Part shown: positions 51,097 through 60,800 of the stretch, piece by piece | Layout: the number at the start of each line of letters is the position of its first letter | Position numbering within the stretch: the first letter of the stretch is position 1 | NCBI GenBank assembly: GCA_000733355.1 | Contig: JNVV01000008.1 | Location: 1-64,000 of the forward strand | Source of the DNA: Falciphora oryzae | Taxonomy: Eukaryota; Ascomycota; Sordariomycetes; Magnaporthales; Magnaporthaceae | DNA length: 64,000 bases | Direction: 5' to 3' | Notes under the pieces: generated by a model | What the model was told of the DNA's origin: nothing | Seen by the model: the letters and a program-made list of their open reading frames with translations, nothing else | The model's database searches: none | Program-made: the position numbers and the translations under genes

Positions 51097-51747
51097 TCAG
51101 GAGCTCTTGGTCGGCTCCTCGGCCGGCGGCGCAGCCAGGACCTTCTTCTCCGCTAGCAGCTTGGCCAGCTCGCCGCTCTTGTGCATCGACATGAGAATGT
51201 CGCAGCCGCCAATGAACTCCTTCTCGACGTAGAGCTGCGGGATGGTCGGCCACTCGGAGTACTCCTTGATGCCTGTTTGTATTATTAGCAAGCTGATATC
51301 TCCATTCGGCGAGACAGAAACAAAAACACACCTTCCCTCAGGCTTGGATCCTCAAGGACATTGAAGGCGGCAAACTTTGCCGGGTCGACGCCCTGCATGC
51401 TGAGTATCTGGATGCTGGCGCGCGAGAAGCCGCACTGCGGGGTCTCGGGCGTGCCCTTCATGAAGAGCACCAAGGGCGCCGACGCCACCGCCTTGTCGAT
51501 CGCCTGCCGCGTGTCGTCCGAGAGGAGCCGCGTCTGCTGCAGCTTGCGGATGCGCCACGCCGCCGGTCGTGTCGTTATCGTCGAGGCCCTGAACGGCGCG
51601 GCGCCGGCCTGGCGGAGCAGGTTCTGCGAGCAGGCGGGGGTGTTTGGTTAGCTTTTTCTGGTCGCTGATGGGGTGAGGAGCATGGGCGCAGCTGGTGTAT
51701 CTGTCCTCTGGGTAACGTACTGTCGACAGGAATCGGCTGGAGATCAT
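51097..51747 (-). CDS. GRX5: Mitochondrial monothiol glutaredoxin Grx5
   Basis: CGFS-type glutaredoxin that transfers Fe-S clusters in the mitochondrial ISC pathway. Model: exons 51721-51747 (nine codons), 51332-51623 and 51097-51272; 495 nt, 164 aa. Residues 1-45 are Arg/Ser/Thr-rich and lack acidic residues up to LLSDD, fitting a mitochondrial presequence split by the first intron. The active site [12 protein letters not shown] puts the Cys at 73, and [19 protein letters not shown] carries the TVP-like and GG-C glutathione-binding motifs. The C-terminal tail ([12 protein letters not shown]) is a short disordered extension. Frames starting at the MASAPLV segment begin on a non-AUG codon and miss the first exon. 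Confidence 0.95.
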
Positions 51748-52334
51748 CTTGGCTTTGGATTGAGGGGGTCGTTGTGAGACTCGATTCTGTGCGTCGCCAG
51801 CGGTCACCTTGCATCCAAAATTCAGTTGCCCGTTGATGATGTAAGGGGTGTGGCTCGACGGGACTTTCGGCTGTGGACCCCTGCTGGACTGACCCGCATG
51901 ACCAATTAAAATAAAAGACCAAAAAAATAATAATGATAATATTATTTGCGGTATTAATAGCGCTAGTCCCAACTAGGCTATAGTCTAAGCAGCAGCTGAA
52001 CGGCAGTTGAGTTGCCTCTCTTCCTGTTTCTTTTCTTATTTCCTTGCCTGCCAACTATGATATTTTTTTTAATTTGGGTGTTCCAATAAACCCAGTCGCA
52101 TAGTCGTCTGTTGGGTTGCAGGCTTTTATATTGGCAGCGTGCCATCCTGGGACCACACATTGTAGCATTCCCCCCGAACCTAGGATATTAGGTAGAGAAC
52201 TCGCCTAACGAGGTATTTCGAGTCCTTTCTGGGCCCTTCCTTTCTATTATATAGGTATGCATCCTTCAAGCTTACCAGAATCGAGTGCCAGCGCTATCTC
52301 CCTTCGTCTGTCCCTCGTCTCCTTGACTACCTAT
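51748..52334. other. Intergenic, 0.59 kb
   Basis: GRX5 upstream region and 3' side of the next gene. It is AT-rich around 51900-51960 and 52040-52090. A tRNA-like stretch occurs at about 52178-52232 (GGTAGAGAACTCGCC, then TATTTCGAGTCC) but its 5' half is not tRNA-like. Confidence 0.45.
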
Positions 52335-54494
52335 TCACAGCTGCAGCCGGTTCCACTGCTTCTTGCCCCGCCCGCCCTTCTTAGGCTGCGTCTCTGGCTG
52401 CGGCTTGTCGGCCGGCTTCGCGATCTCCTTGGGCCTTCCGCACACCCAAGGGCTGTTTTCGGCGCCGAACCCTGTGCCTTCGATGTTGCTGCTGCGAGGC
52501 TTGGTCGAGACGGCCCAGCCCGGCCCCGCGGTGTTAAACTGGACGGGCTTGGGCTTGTTGATTTGAGCCATTGGCACTCCAGCCACCTTGGAAGCCCCTG
52601 GATGCTTACCGGCGGACCCAGGCAAAGGTCGGGTTGGAGTCGCGCTGCCGGCTCGCTTGGCGGCCGCCAGCGGCGCTGCGGGATTCCGGACGCCTTTGGG
52701 GGCCAGAGGGCCTGACCAGTTGAGACCCAATCGCGGCACATTGGCCGCCGCCGCCGCCGCCTTGCGTGTATTCTGTCCTGGCTGGTGCTTCCGGTACGGC
52801 TCCAAGGCAACCCATTCTCCTTCCTTCTTTTTCATCTCCGCCCACGGTGTGCTCCTCGAGCTGCCCTTAGAGCCCGAGAAGGCTGCGTCCGACGGTACGC
52901 CGTTGCGGACCATGGGCTCGTCGGTCGAGATGTCTATCAACACACCGACCTTTGGTTTCGACGGACGGCTGCCCCCCAGCGTGGGGAAGTGTTTCTCGGC
53001 GTCGAGCTCCTCGGGCGGCTCCTGCGCGTAGTACTCGTACACCCACTCGGGGCTAGGCGGACGGGGCTGGTTGGGCTTGGGCTTGATCTTCCGGATGTCC
53101 CTGCCCTCGGTCCGGTACACCTCGTCGATCACTGTGAGCTGTTCTATGATTGTTCTCCGGAGGTCCGCGAACATATCTCGCACCTCAGGGAACACATGGC
53201 ACTTAGCCGTTTTCCAGGGGCACTCGCCGGCCGCCGGGGTTGCCGCATCCGCTCCCGCGCGCGCAAGCGCCCTCAGCACCGTAACCACGTGCTCCCGCAT
53301 CTCTGGATGCGTCTGGCCCAGCACCTCGTGGATGGCGGTGTTGCCACAAAGATTTACCACGTTCGGGTTCGGGCCCCTCGCCAGCAGCGTGTCGACCAGG
53401 TCGGCGAATGCAAACCGACAAGCGACATGGAGGGCAGTGGTCTGACTGGGTTCGTGGACTATGGGATTCTTGCAGTCGTCACAGTCGGTGTTGCCGGGGT
53501 AGAGCGACAGTATGAGCCTGGCCGTGCTGAGGTGGCCGTGCGAGATCGCTGCGTATAGAGGCGTGTAGCCCTCCCCATTAGGCGCGATGGGGTCAGCACC
53601 AAGATTGAGAAGGCGGCGGATGGCCTCGTCGTTGCCGCTTGCCGCAGCCAGGTGCATCGGCGTCTGGCACTTGTGGTCGCAGTCGAGCGACTTCCAGCAA
53701 CGGTGGCCGCAGCGGTGTGCCCTGGATGTTTCGGACTTCTGGTTTGGGTCGGCGCCGAACTCGACCAGTGCTGCCATGGTTTGGGCAACCATGCTCTCCC
53801 AGGACGAATGGCCTACGAATTTGCCGAAGGCCCTCTCGTATCCTTTTGAGGCTCTAAACCAGGGGACCCGCTGAGCTAGGGCGACATGGATGGGCGCGAC
53901 ACCATACTTGTTCACCTGGCCCGTCTCAGCACCCCTTACGAGAAGCATCTTGGTGGTTCGGGGCAGGCCAAAGCTACAGGCGACTCGGAGGGCGTGCTCC
54001 AGCTCACGGGCGCTGGTGACTAGGCTTGGACGCGCGAGTGTCAAGCACAATGGTGTCAGGTCTGGGTACACCTGAGATCCGTCCTGGATCATGTCAGCGC
54101 CATGCTTGGTCAGCTGGGCAGCGACCCTAGGAGCGTCTGCGACCAGAGCATGGTGGATAAACGTGATTTTTTTCTTCTCGAAGAGAGGCGCAGGGATCAC
54201 GCCTCTGAGGTCGAGCTGCTCGTCAGACCGGAGCGTCAGGTAGGTGATGATGTTGACCGAGTCGTGGCGGACGGCGTGAAGAAAGAGACCCGTCAGGATC
54301 GAATCCCTGCTCTGCTTTTTCTTGATAGATCGATCCTGAATGGCGACCCTGAGAATATAGTCGCTGAAGAGCCAGTGGAAACGACGGCCCACACGGCTGA
54401 GGGTGCTGATGTCAACGATGGCCTGGAGATACTTGGATATCTCGAGCAGGATTTCTGTGGGACAGCCACCGAGATGCGGCTGAAGCTCTGTCAT
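52335..54494 (-). CDS. F-box/ankyrin protein with an embedded Cys/His cluster
   Basis: Intronless, 719 aa from the ATG of MTELQPH at 54494; the upstream open part starts on TTG and is not used. An F-box occupies about residues 9-50 (GCPTEILLEISKYLQ, then LSRVGRRFHWLFSDYIL), suggesting an SCF substrate receptor. Ankyrin repeats run from about 75 to 430, with clear units such as TPMHLAAASGNDEAIRRLL and TPLYAAISHGHLSTARLIL. Between two repeats lies a compact cluster C262-x-H-x-C-x5-C-x-H-x-C276, like half of an NF-X1-type zinc finger. A second insert has a CDDC pair (about residue 330). The C-terminal ~270 residues are Pro/Lys/Gly-rich, with FPTLGG and basic RGKKQWNRLQL at the end. Substrate unknown. 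Confidence 0.87.
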   Translation of the reverse strand: MTELQPHLGGCPTEILLEISKYLQAIVDISTLSRVGRRFHWLFSDYILRVAIQDRSIKKKQSRDSILTGLFLHAVRHDSVNIITYLTLRSDEQLDLRGVIPAPLFEKKKITFIHHALVADAPRVAAQLTKHGADMIQDGSQVYPDLTPLCLTLARPSLVTSARELEHALRVACSFGLPRTTKMLLVRGAETGQVNKYGVAPIHVALAQRVPWFRASKGYERAFGKFVGHSSWESMVAQTMAALVEFGADPNQKSETSRAHRCGHRCWKSLDCDHKCQTPMHLAAASGNDEAIRRLLNLGADPIAPNGEGYTPLYAAISHGHLSTARLILSLYPGNTDCDDCKNPIVHEPSQTTALHVACRFAFADLVDTLLARGPNPNVVNLCGNTAIHEVLGQTHPEMREHVVTVLRALARAGADAATPAAGECPWKTAKCHVFPEVRDMFADLRRTIIEQLTVIDEVYRTEGRDIRKIKPKPNQPRPPSPEWVYEYYAQEPPEELDAEKHFPTLGGSRPSKPKVGVLIDISTDEPMVRNGVPSDAAFSGSKGSSRSTPWAEMKKKEGEWVALEPYRKHQPGQNTRKAAAAAANVPRLGLNWSGPLAPKGVRNPAAPLAAAKRAGSATPTRPLPGSAGKHPGASKVAGVPMAQINKPKPVQFNTAGPGWAVSTKPRSSNIEGTGFGAENSPWVCGRPKEIAKPADKPQPETQPKKGGRGKKQWNRLQL

Positions 54495-55974
54495 GATCAG
54501 AGAGTGTGACGAAGTAAGATCTATAAAAGATTTGTCGATGAGTTGAAGAGTTTTTGGTAGGTGATGGTGCAGTGAGGGGAATATGATTGTAGGCAGTTTG
54601 TAGCTTCGGAAAACCAAGAGAATGGAGTGCCTTTCCTGGACGAGGAAGGGCGAACTGCTGGGGACGGCTGATGTAGCGACAGCGATATGCAGGCTTCGTT
54701 GATGTATGCTAAGGGCAAAGGATAGCAAGAAGACCGGCCTTCCGCCCGTGAAAGCGTTTGGACCGGTGATCGCGAGTAGAGGATCCAACCGCTGCAGGCT
54801 TGGCGTCGAGTGAGAAGAATCTGAAAGACGGACAGTCAGTCATCTTCAAGTTTTAGCTAATTTGCACCTGCCTTTCTCCGGCGTGCCCCACTCGGACCAG
54901 AGTCTTTCAAGCCTTTATTCAGATATTTTCTCGAAGAAAACCCTGGAATACATGAACTCTAGCTGGGAGTCCCACCAACAGCTGGCGGGTTACGCGGCGC
55001 GCAGGCCACAGCAGCGGGCAGCCCGGGCCCATAATCTATTTCCGCCAGGCCATGGCGGGCCCTAGAAATCAGATGCATGGGAATTGAGGCTTCCATGTAC
55101 CAACAGCCAACAGTCGATCTCCAAAAGCCACAACAGACACGACTTAGAGATTCGATTTTGGATGTTTTGATTCGCAGGTTGGAGATGGCTCGTCCACGAC
55201 AAGAAGAAAATGGCACCTCCCACTGGCACCATCGGCAAAGAAATCGCGTCGCCTATAATTTTTTAGCAGCTTTTAATTGGCGCCCCCCATTATTTAAATC
55301 TTTCAAAAATATTCCAATTGTTATAGTAGTACGAGAAAAGGATACGGGGAAGGATACAAGCGATAAAGGTGCCATCTTTCTTGTCGTAAACGAGGATGGC
55401 TAACACGGATTCAGGTACTCGCCTCTATCCACGGCTTCTGGATGTACCTGCCATATCGGGAACAAGACGCAGCTCCGCAAGCGGCAAGTCGCACGCCAAG
55501 TCGACGACCAGATCTGCCGTTGCGTCACCCCACCCCTCGCTGCCCGCGACCACATGGACAATTCGACCAACCTTAATCGGACGACGATGGGGAGGGAGAG
55601 GACGCCGCCAGAGCTGCGATGACGGGCACTTTCACCGGTCGCGGATCTGCCTGGAGCCGTAAGCCGGGGTGGCGATGTTTGTCTATTGTGACTGCTTGTT
55701 TGCTTGCTAGGGCGTGTTTTTGAGTTTCCCAGGCCAATTCGTCCATCCGTCCTCGGCCACGATCCCCGCTTCGTCAGACCACACATTAGAGGTCGCTGGT
55801 GTGTAATCCAGACGGTGCTGTGACTTATAATAACTGGATCAAATCCTCCCTTATCCGGGTGGGCTTTCATCAGCAGCATACACACGTTCAAACACTCCAG
55901 CCGAGCACAAAAGATACGGGAATTGAATAGCACGCAAAAACATTGAGCATCATAAGAGGAAAGGAAGAAACAAC
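54495..55974. other. Intergenic, 1.5 kb, divergent promoter region
   Basis: Between the F-box/ankyrin gene (minus) and the PPC decarboxylase gene (plus). An AT-rich island lies at about 55245-55325. Overlapping frames at 54862-55403, 55396-55662 and 55400-55987 lack domains. No gene called. Confidence 0.5.
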
Positions 55975-56923
55975 ATGCTCCAGACAATAACTCCGCACCA
56001 CGACGCGCACCATACGCGCACCATGTCCACCTCGCTCGAGGCCCTGACGGCCTCCATGGCCGACGGCAAGCGGCACCTGCTTCTGGCCGCGTCCGGCTCC
56101 GTCGCCACCATCAAGCTGCCCGACATCATCCGCGCCCTGGCCGACGCCCACGGCCCCAGCAGCCTGTCCATCCGCGTCGTGCTGACCCGCTCCGCCAGCC
56201 ACTTCCTGGCCGGCCAGGCCGTCGAGCAGCCGACCCTGTCCGCCGTCGCCGCCATGCCCTGCGTCGACGCCGTCTACGGCGACGCCGACGAGTGGGGGCC
56301 GCGACCCTGGCGGAGGGGCGGGGACATTCTCCACATTGAGCTGCGGAGGTGTAGGTTTTTTTTTCTTTCCTTCTCCCCAACTTTCTGTAAACTTTGATCA
56401 ACGAAGAGTAAACGCTGACCGCGTTAAAAAAAAAAAAAAAAAAGGGGCCGACCTCATGGTCATCGCCCCCCTGAGCGCCAACACACTCGCTAAGGTCGCA
56501 AACGGCCTGTGCGACAACCTGCTCACCAGCGTCGTGCGCGCCTGGGACACGGACGCCGCCGTCGACGGCCGCGCCAAGCGCATTGTCGTCTGCCCGGCCA
56601 TGAACACGGCCATGTGGCGCCACCCCATCACCGCCCGCCAGATCCGCACCCTCGAGCGCGAGTGGGGCGTGGCGGCTCCTGAGAGTGACGGCGCTGCTGC
56701 TGATGCCTCTGGAGCCGAGGAGGCGGGCGAGGAGGCGGGCACCAACGGTGTCGGGGCTGCTGCTGCTGCTGCCTCGCAATCGACTACTGGTGGCGGCGGC
56801 TGGTTCGAGGTCATGCATCCTCAGGCCAAGATGCTGGCCTGTGGCGATGTTGGCGTCGGCGGCATGGCGGACTGGAGGGAGGTCGTCAAGGTAATAGAGG
56901 CGAGGATGGGGCTGGGAGTGTGA
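55975..56923 (+). CDS. Phosphopantothenoylcysteine decarboxylase
   Basis: FMN-dependent HFCD-family enzyme, third step of coenzyme A biosynthesis (4'-phospho-N-pantothenoylcysteine to 4'-phosphopantetheine); the same family includes the Hal3/Sis2 regulators. Model: exons 55975-56350 and 56445-56923, 855 nt, 284 aa. A second in-frame ATG (MSTSLEAL) lies 16 codons in and may be the real start. Family landmarks: AASGSVATIK, catalytic H120 in ILHIELRRW (completed across the splice), the flavin loop APLSANTLAKVANGLCDNLL in part, PAMNTAMW (176-183) and C258 in ACGDVGVGGM. An Ala/Glu/Gly-rich insert of ~40 residues sits at about 204-244 before the substrate-recognition Cys. The 94-nt intron uses donor GTAGGT, and its acceptor follows 18 A residues instead of a pyrimidine tract. 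All catalytic residues are present, so an enzyme rather than a Hal3-type regulator is favoured. Confidence 0.92.
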
Positions 56924-57835
56924 GGGACGGTGAGCTGGTCCAAGAACAATACGAACAAACAAAAAATCCACGGGAATCGTGGCCGGTTCACAGAATCCGG
57001 CCCCTGTGCGCTCCCCATTCCGTTGGGAGCGCTTCAAAGTTTGGGGCGTACCTAATATCAGACTGTCGCAGCGCGCTCTTCCCAGAACATTTAATATTAT
57101 GTATAGTTTTTTCTTTCTTTTTTTTCTTTGGACATGTTCTTTTTTTGATATGATTTTATTCGTGTCTAAGTCGCCCAATCGCGCGGGCGTTCTTCCGGCA
57201 TCACATAAAAAACACTAATACACAGGGCTCTTGACGCATCTGGCTTCCTGCACAAGGAGGTGCCTAGGCGGGTCACTGGAATCTCTTGGCGGGGACCCGT
57301 AGATACGCCGGCACCTCTAGGGACGCCCGATATTCTCCCTCTTCCACGCCTCATTACCGACTTTGCGCCAAGCCCTCATCGCGGCCATCATAGTACACAC
57401 ACACACAGAGCACTGTCTACCTAGCTAGAACTGAGTCCCAGGGCAAGGCTGAGAACAAATAAAGGCAAATGGAATAAAAAAAGATGGCCTGATGGCGTGT
57501 CGCTGCCCGCTTCTCGGGCGTTTCCCGAGTCGCATCTGATAATAATAATGATACTTCCGAGCCCCTGTGCTGTCTTCAGCCCAAAAAAAAAGATCGGCAA
57601 GCGATAATAACATGCTGCGAAGAAGATAGCAGAAAATAAGATAAAGACGAGAACAAAAGAAATAATAGGATTTGAAGAGGGCACACACGCCCACATAAGT
57701 TCTATCGTAGGGGCTAAAGTAAAAGAAGTCATCTTGCCAGCACACTAGAATTTGCCCGATCGAGGACTGATACCAGGACTTCGTGAGGGACAAGGTGGAG
57801 AGGAAGGATGCAGGGCGCGTCACATTTGGCATCAT
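56924..57835. other. Intergenic, 0.9 kb, between convergent genes
   Basis: 3' sides of the PPC decarboxylase and the PNUTS-like gene. T-rich tract at about 57105-57160, a short CA repeat near 57398-57410, and an A/G-rich stretch at 57580-57680. No gene supported. Confidence 0.5.
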
Positions 57836-60800
57836 CTAGCCGTGCCGGAATGTGCACTTGCCGCCCTTTGCACACTTGCCGCTCGACCAGAACATGCAGG
57901 GCTTGGTGCCGATGAGGTCGCGGTTGATCGGGTTGGACCGCTTCTCGCGCCGGAACCGGTCCTTTTCGCGGTGGTGGTTGTCGCGTCGGTCTCGGTCGTC
58001 GCGATCTTCACGTCTGCCGCCGTTACCGCCATGGTCGTTGCCGTTCGGCCTGGGTCCACCGTTGCCGTTGCCGCCGCCCATGTCCGCTTTGGCGGGAGCC
58101 ACTGCACCGGCGCCCGGCTGCTGCGCGGCCCATTGTGCAAGTTGCTGCTGCAGGAACGCTTGCTGCGCAGGGTCCATTTGGCCGCTCGCAAGGAGTGCCT
58201 GGATCTGTGGATCCAGCAGCGGGTTCGCGACCGCCGCCGGGGCTTGTGGCTGAGGTTGCGGAGGTGCCTGCGCAGTGCCGCCGAGCGCAGAAAGCAGAGC
58301 CTGGAGCTGCGAGTTCATATCGCCTGCCGGCTGGGCGGCCGGCGCAGCAGGGACAGGGGCAGATGGAGGTGCCTGCGGCTGCTGCTGATAGTATTGCGCA
58401 TACTGGGCATACTGCTGTTGCTGCTGCTGCGCGGCCATCATGGCCTGGAGCTGGGCCGGGTCCTGGCCGTATGCTTGGGCATAGTATTTGGCCCACGCTG
58501 CCGCCTGCTCCTCTGCGCTAGGCTGGGCGGCGCCGTTTGCCTGCTGCGTCTGTGCAGCCTGGCGCGCCTCAGCTTCCTTGCGCAACCTCTCTTGTTCCGC
58601 AGCCTGCGCCCGGCGCTCTTTGTCTCGGTTGAAGCCCTGCCACCACTCCCTGATCCTATCCGAGTCGCTGATGTAGCTCGGTGGTTCGGTAGGCGGGAAC
58701 GGCAGCCCCTTGTGTTTCCAGACAAGCTCTTCGGCCGCATCCACGGCCTGCTGAATGGCCGCATCTGGGTAGTTGAAGCGTCGCTGTGTCTTGGGACGTT
58801 CGGGGTCGTACGGATCTGGGGCGGTCCATTTCAAGATCTTCTCAGAGCTCAGCAGGGCGAGCACATGGTCGCTATTGGGCAACGACGGCTGGATGTGCTG
58901 TGGTGGCGGCGCCTGGGGAGCGGGTTGCTGGGCGGCGATGGCTTTAGCGTTCCGTTGATGTATCCGCACGATGGCGTTGTTGGTTGCTTGCTTGACGCCG
59001 AAATGTTCAGCATCGCGCCAGCGTGTATGGATCTCATCCAGGTTCGTGGTGTTAGGAGGCATGGTGACAGGGTCCGGTGCCTTCGAAGGCTCTTTGGAAA
59101 GCCCAACTGGAGACTTGGGCGTGGCCGGAATGTCCGCGGGATCAATGTAAAAGGCCATAACCTCGACTTGTTGCCGGGCTGTCATGACATCTTTCTCAGT
59201 CGTACTTATCGGCTTGAGACCGCCACGACTAGTGTAATTGGCCTCGCGCTTCTCCTTAGGCAGTGCGGCGAAGCTGAGCTGACTAGGCTCGCTCCACGGA
59301 CGCTCGGCCGGCTCTTCCTCTTCCTCGTCGTCCTTGTCCAGGTCCAGTCCCTTCTGCCCCTGCTTCAGCATCATTCCTTCCGATCTGTCGTCGGCGGCGT
59401 GTCGCGTCATGGTGTTCGCCTTGGCATCGTCGTCCTCCTCCTCAGCGTGCTTGTGGAAGATGCGGACCTCGGTGAGCGCCTCGCCTTCCTTCCACGCGAC
59501 ACGGAGCTTGCGTCGCTTCTCCTTGCGCAACCGCTTTTCCGTCTCCTCGGGCGTCTCCACCACCTCGACGTCAATGTCCATTTTGGCGGCAGGCTGCGAG
59601 GGCTTCTTCGGCTGAGCAATCTCGTTGAGTAGAGATCCCAGCCTGGAGCCGCCAAAGGGAGATTCGGTCTTTTGCCCGACCGCCTTCTTTGCCCTGGTGA
59701 GCTCGTACTTGATCGGCTCGATCTTGGGCCCCGTTGTGGGCTTGGAACCATCCGCTTTTCCTGGCAGCGGCACTTTGGCCGCGTCCAGTTTGACAGGGTC
59801 GGGCCTGGCGGTAGGCTTGGCGAGAGGCCGTGACTTGCCTGGCAACAAGCCAGACATGCCAAGTGGCTTGCCCGCCGTCCCTGCTGCCGAGGCTTTTGCG
59901 CCAGCGGCATCTGAAGCAAAAGGGTTTGGTGCAAACTTCTTCGCCGCCGGGGCGTCGGAGTCATCCTCCCGTGGTCTCTTGGAAGGAGACGAGTCTGACG
60001 GTACCCTGGTGGGCTTGATAGTTTTGCCGTTGATACCAGAGGAAGATGGCACCTTTTTCATCTCGGCAGAACCCTTGGGCACTGGGAGTTGACCACCACC
60101 TACTGCTTTGGTGGCTGCCGCATCGCCAGGCTCCTTGCCGCGACTGATGATTTTGTCGATCTTCTTCATCAGTTTCCTGATCTCGTCGTCGCCCTTGACC
60201 AGGAACCTCTTCTGGATCTTGTCGAACTTGAGCTTCGTTATCAGGATCTCCTCAGGGAGCGAGATGAAGAGCGTAAGCAATCGCAGGATAGCTTTAGGAA
60301 AGTCTCCGCTGAAATCGCTGGCATTGTAGCAGTCCCTGAGCGAGGACACCAGATGGCCGATAAGGGGACGGTTTCCGCCGAGGTTTTCCAGGATTGCAAT
60401 GTCGCCCCTGTCGTATGCAGCGTCGATGGCGCGGTACATAAACTTCTGTTCGCGAGCAAGGGCATCCTTGAACTTGTCCTTTTCGGCAGAGCCTTCGGAC
60501 GCGGAGTCGACTTGTACTTTGAGCGCCTTGATCTTGTCGGCGAAGCCCTTGACCAGGTCGCCAAAGTCTTTGACGGCTTGCTTGATGACGGGAACACTGC
60601 GCTGGCTGCTGCTGATATATACGGTGCCAATAGCATCCCAAGCCGCCGCTTCCGCTGGGTCGGTTGGGCGCACCTCGCTCCTGGCCGGCTCGTCGTCTCC
60701 ATCTAGGATCAACCTCTCAAGGCCGTCTTTGAGTGGAGTTGAGAGCTTGGACCCGTAGTCCTTCTGAATGAGCATATCCAGACCGTTAAGCTTTCCTTCA

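Noticed and set aside
54495..54788. N-terminal extension of the F-box/ankyrin protein by about 98 residues
   Set aside because: It would need a TTG start; the ATG at 54494 sits directly before the F-box.
57752..59632. 626-codon plus-strand frame opposite the PNUTS-like gene
   Set aside because: It is the antisense shadow of a GC-biased gene: Leu/Arg-rich, no domain, and the minus strand carries clear motifs and a CCCH finger.
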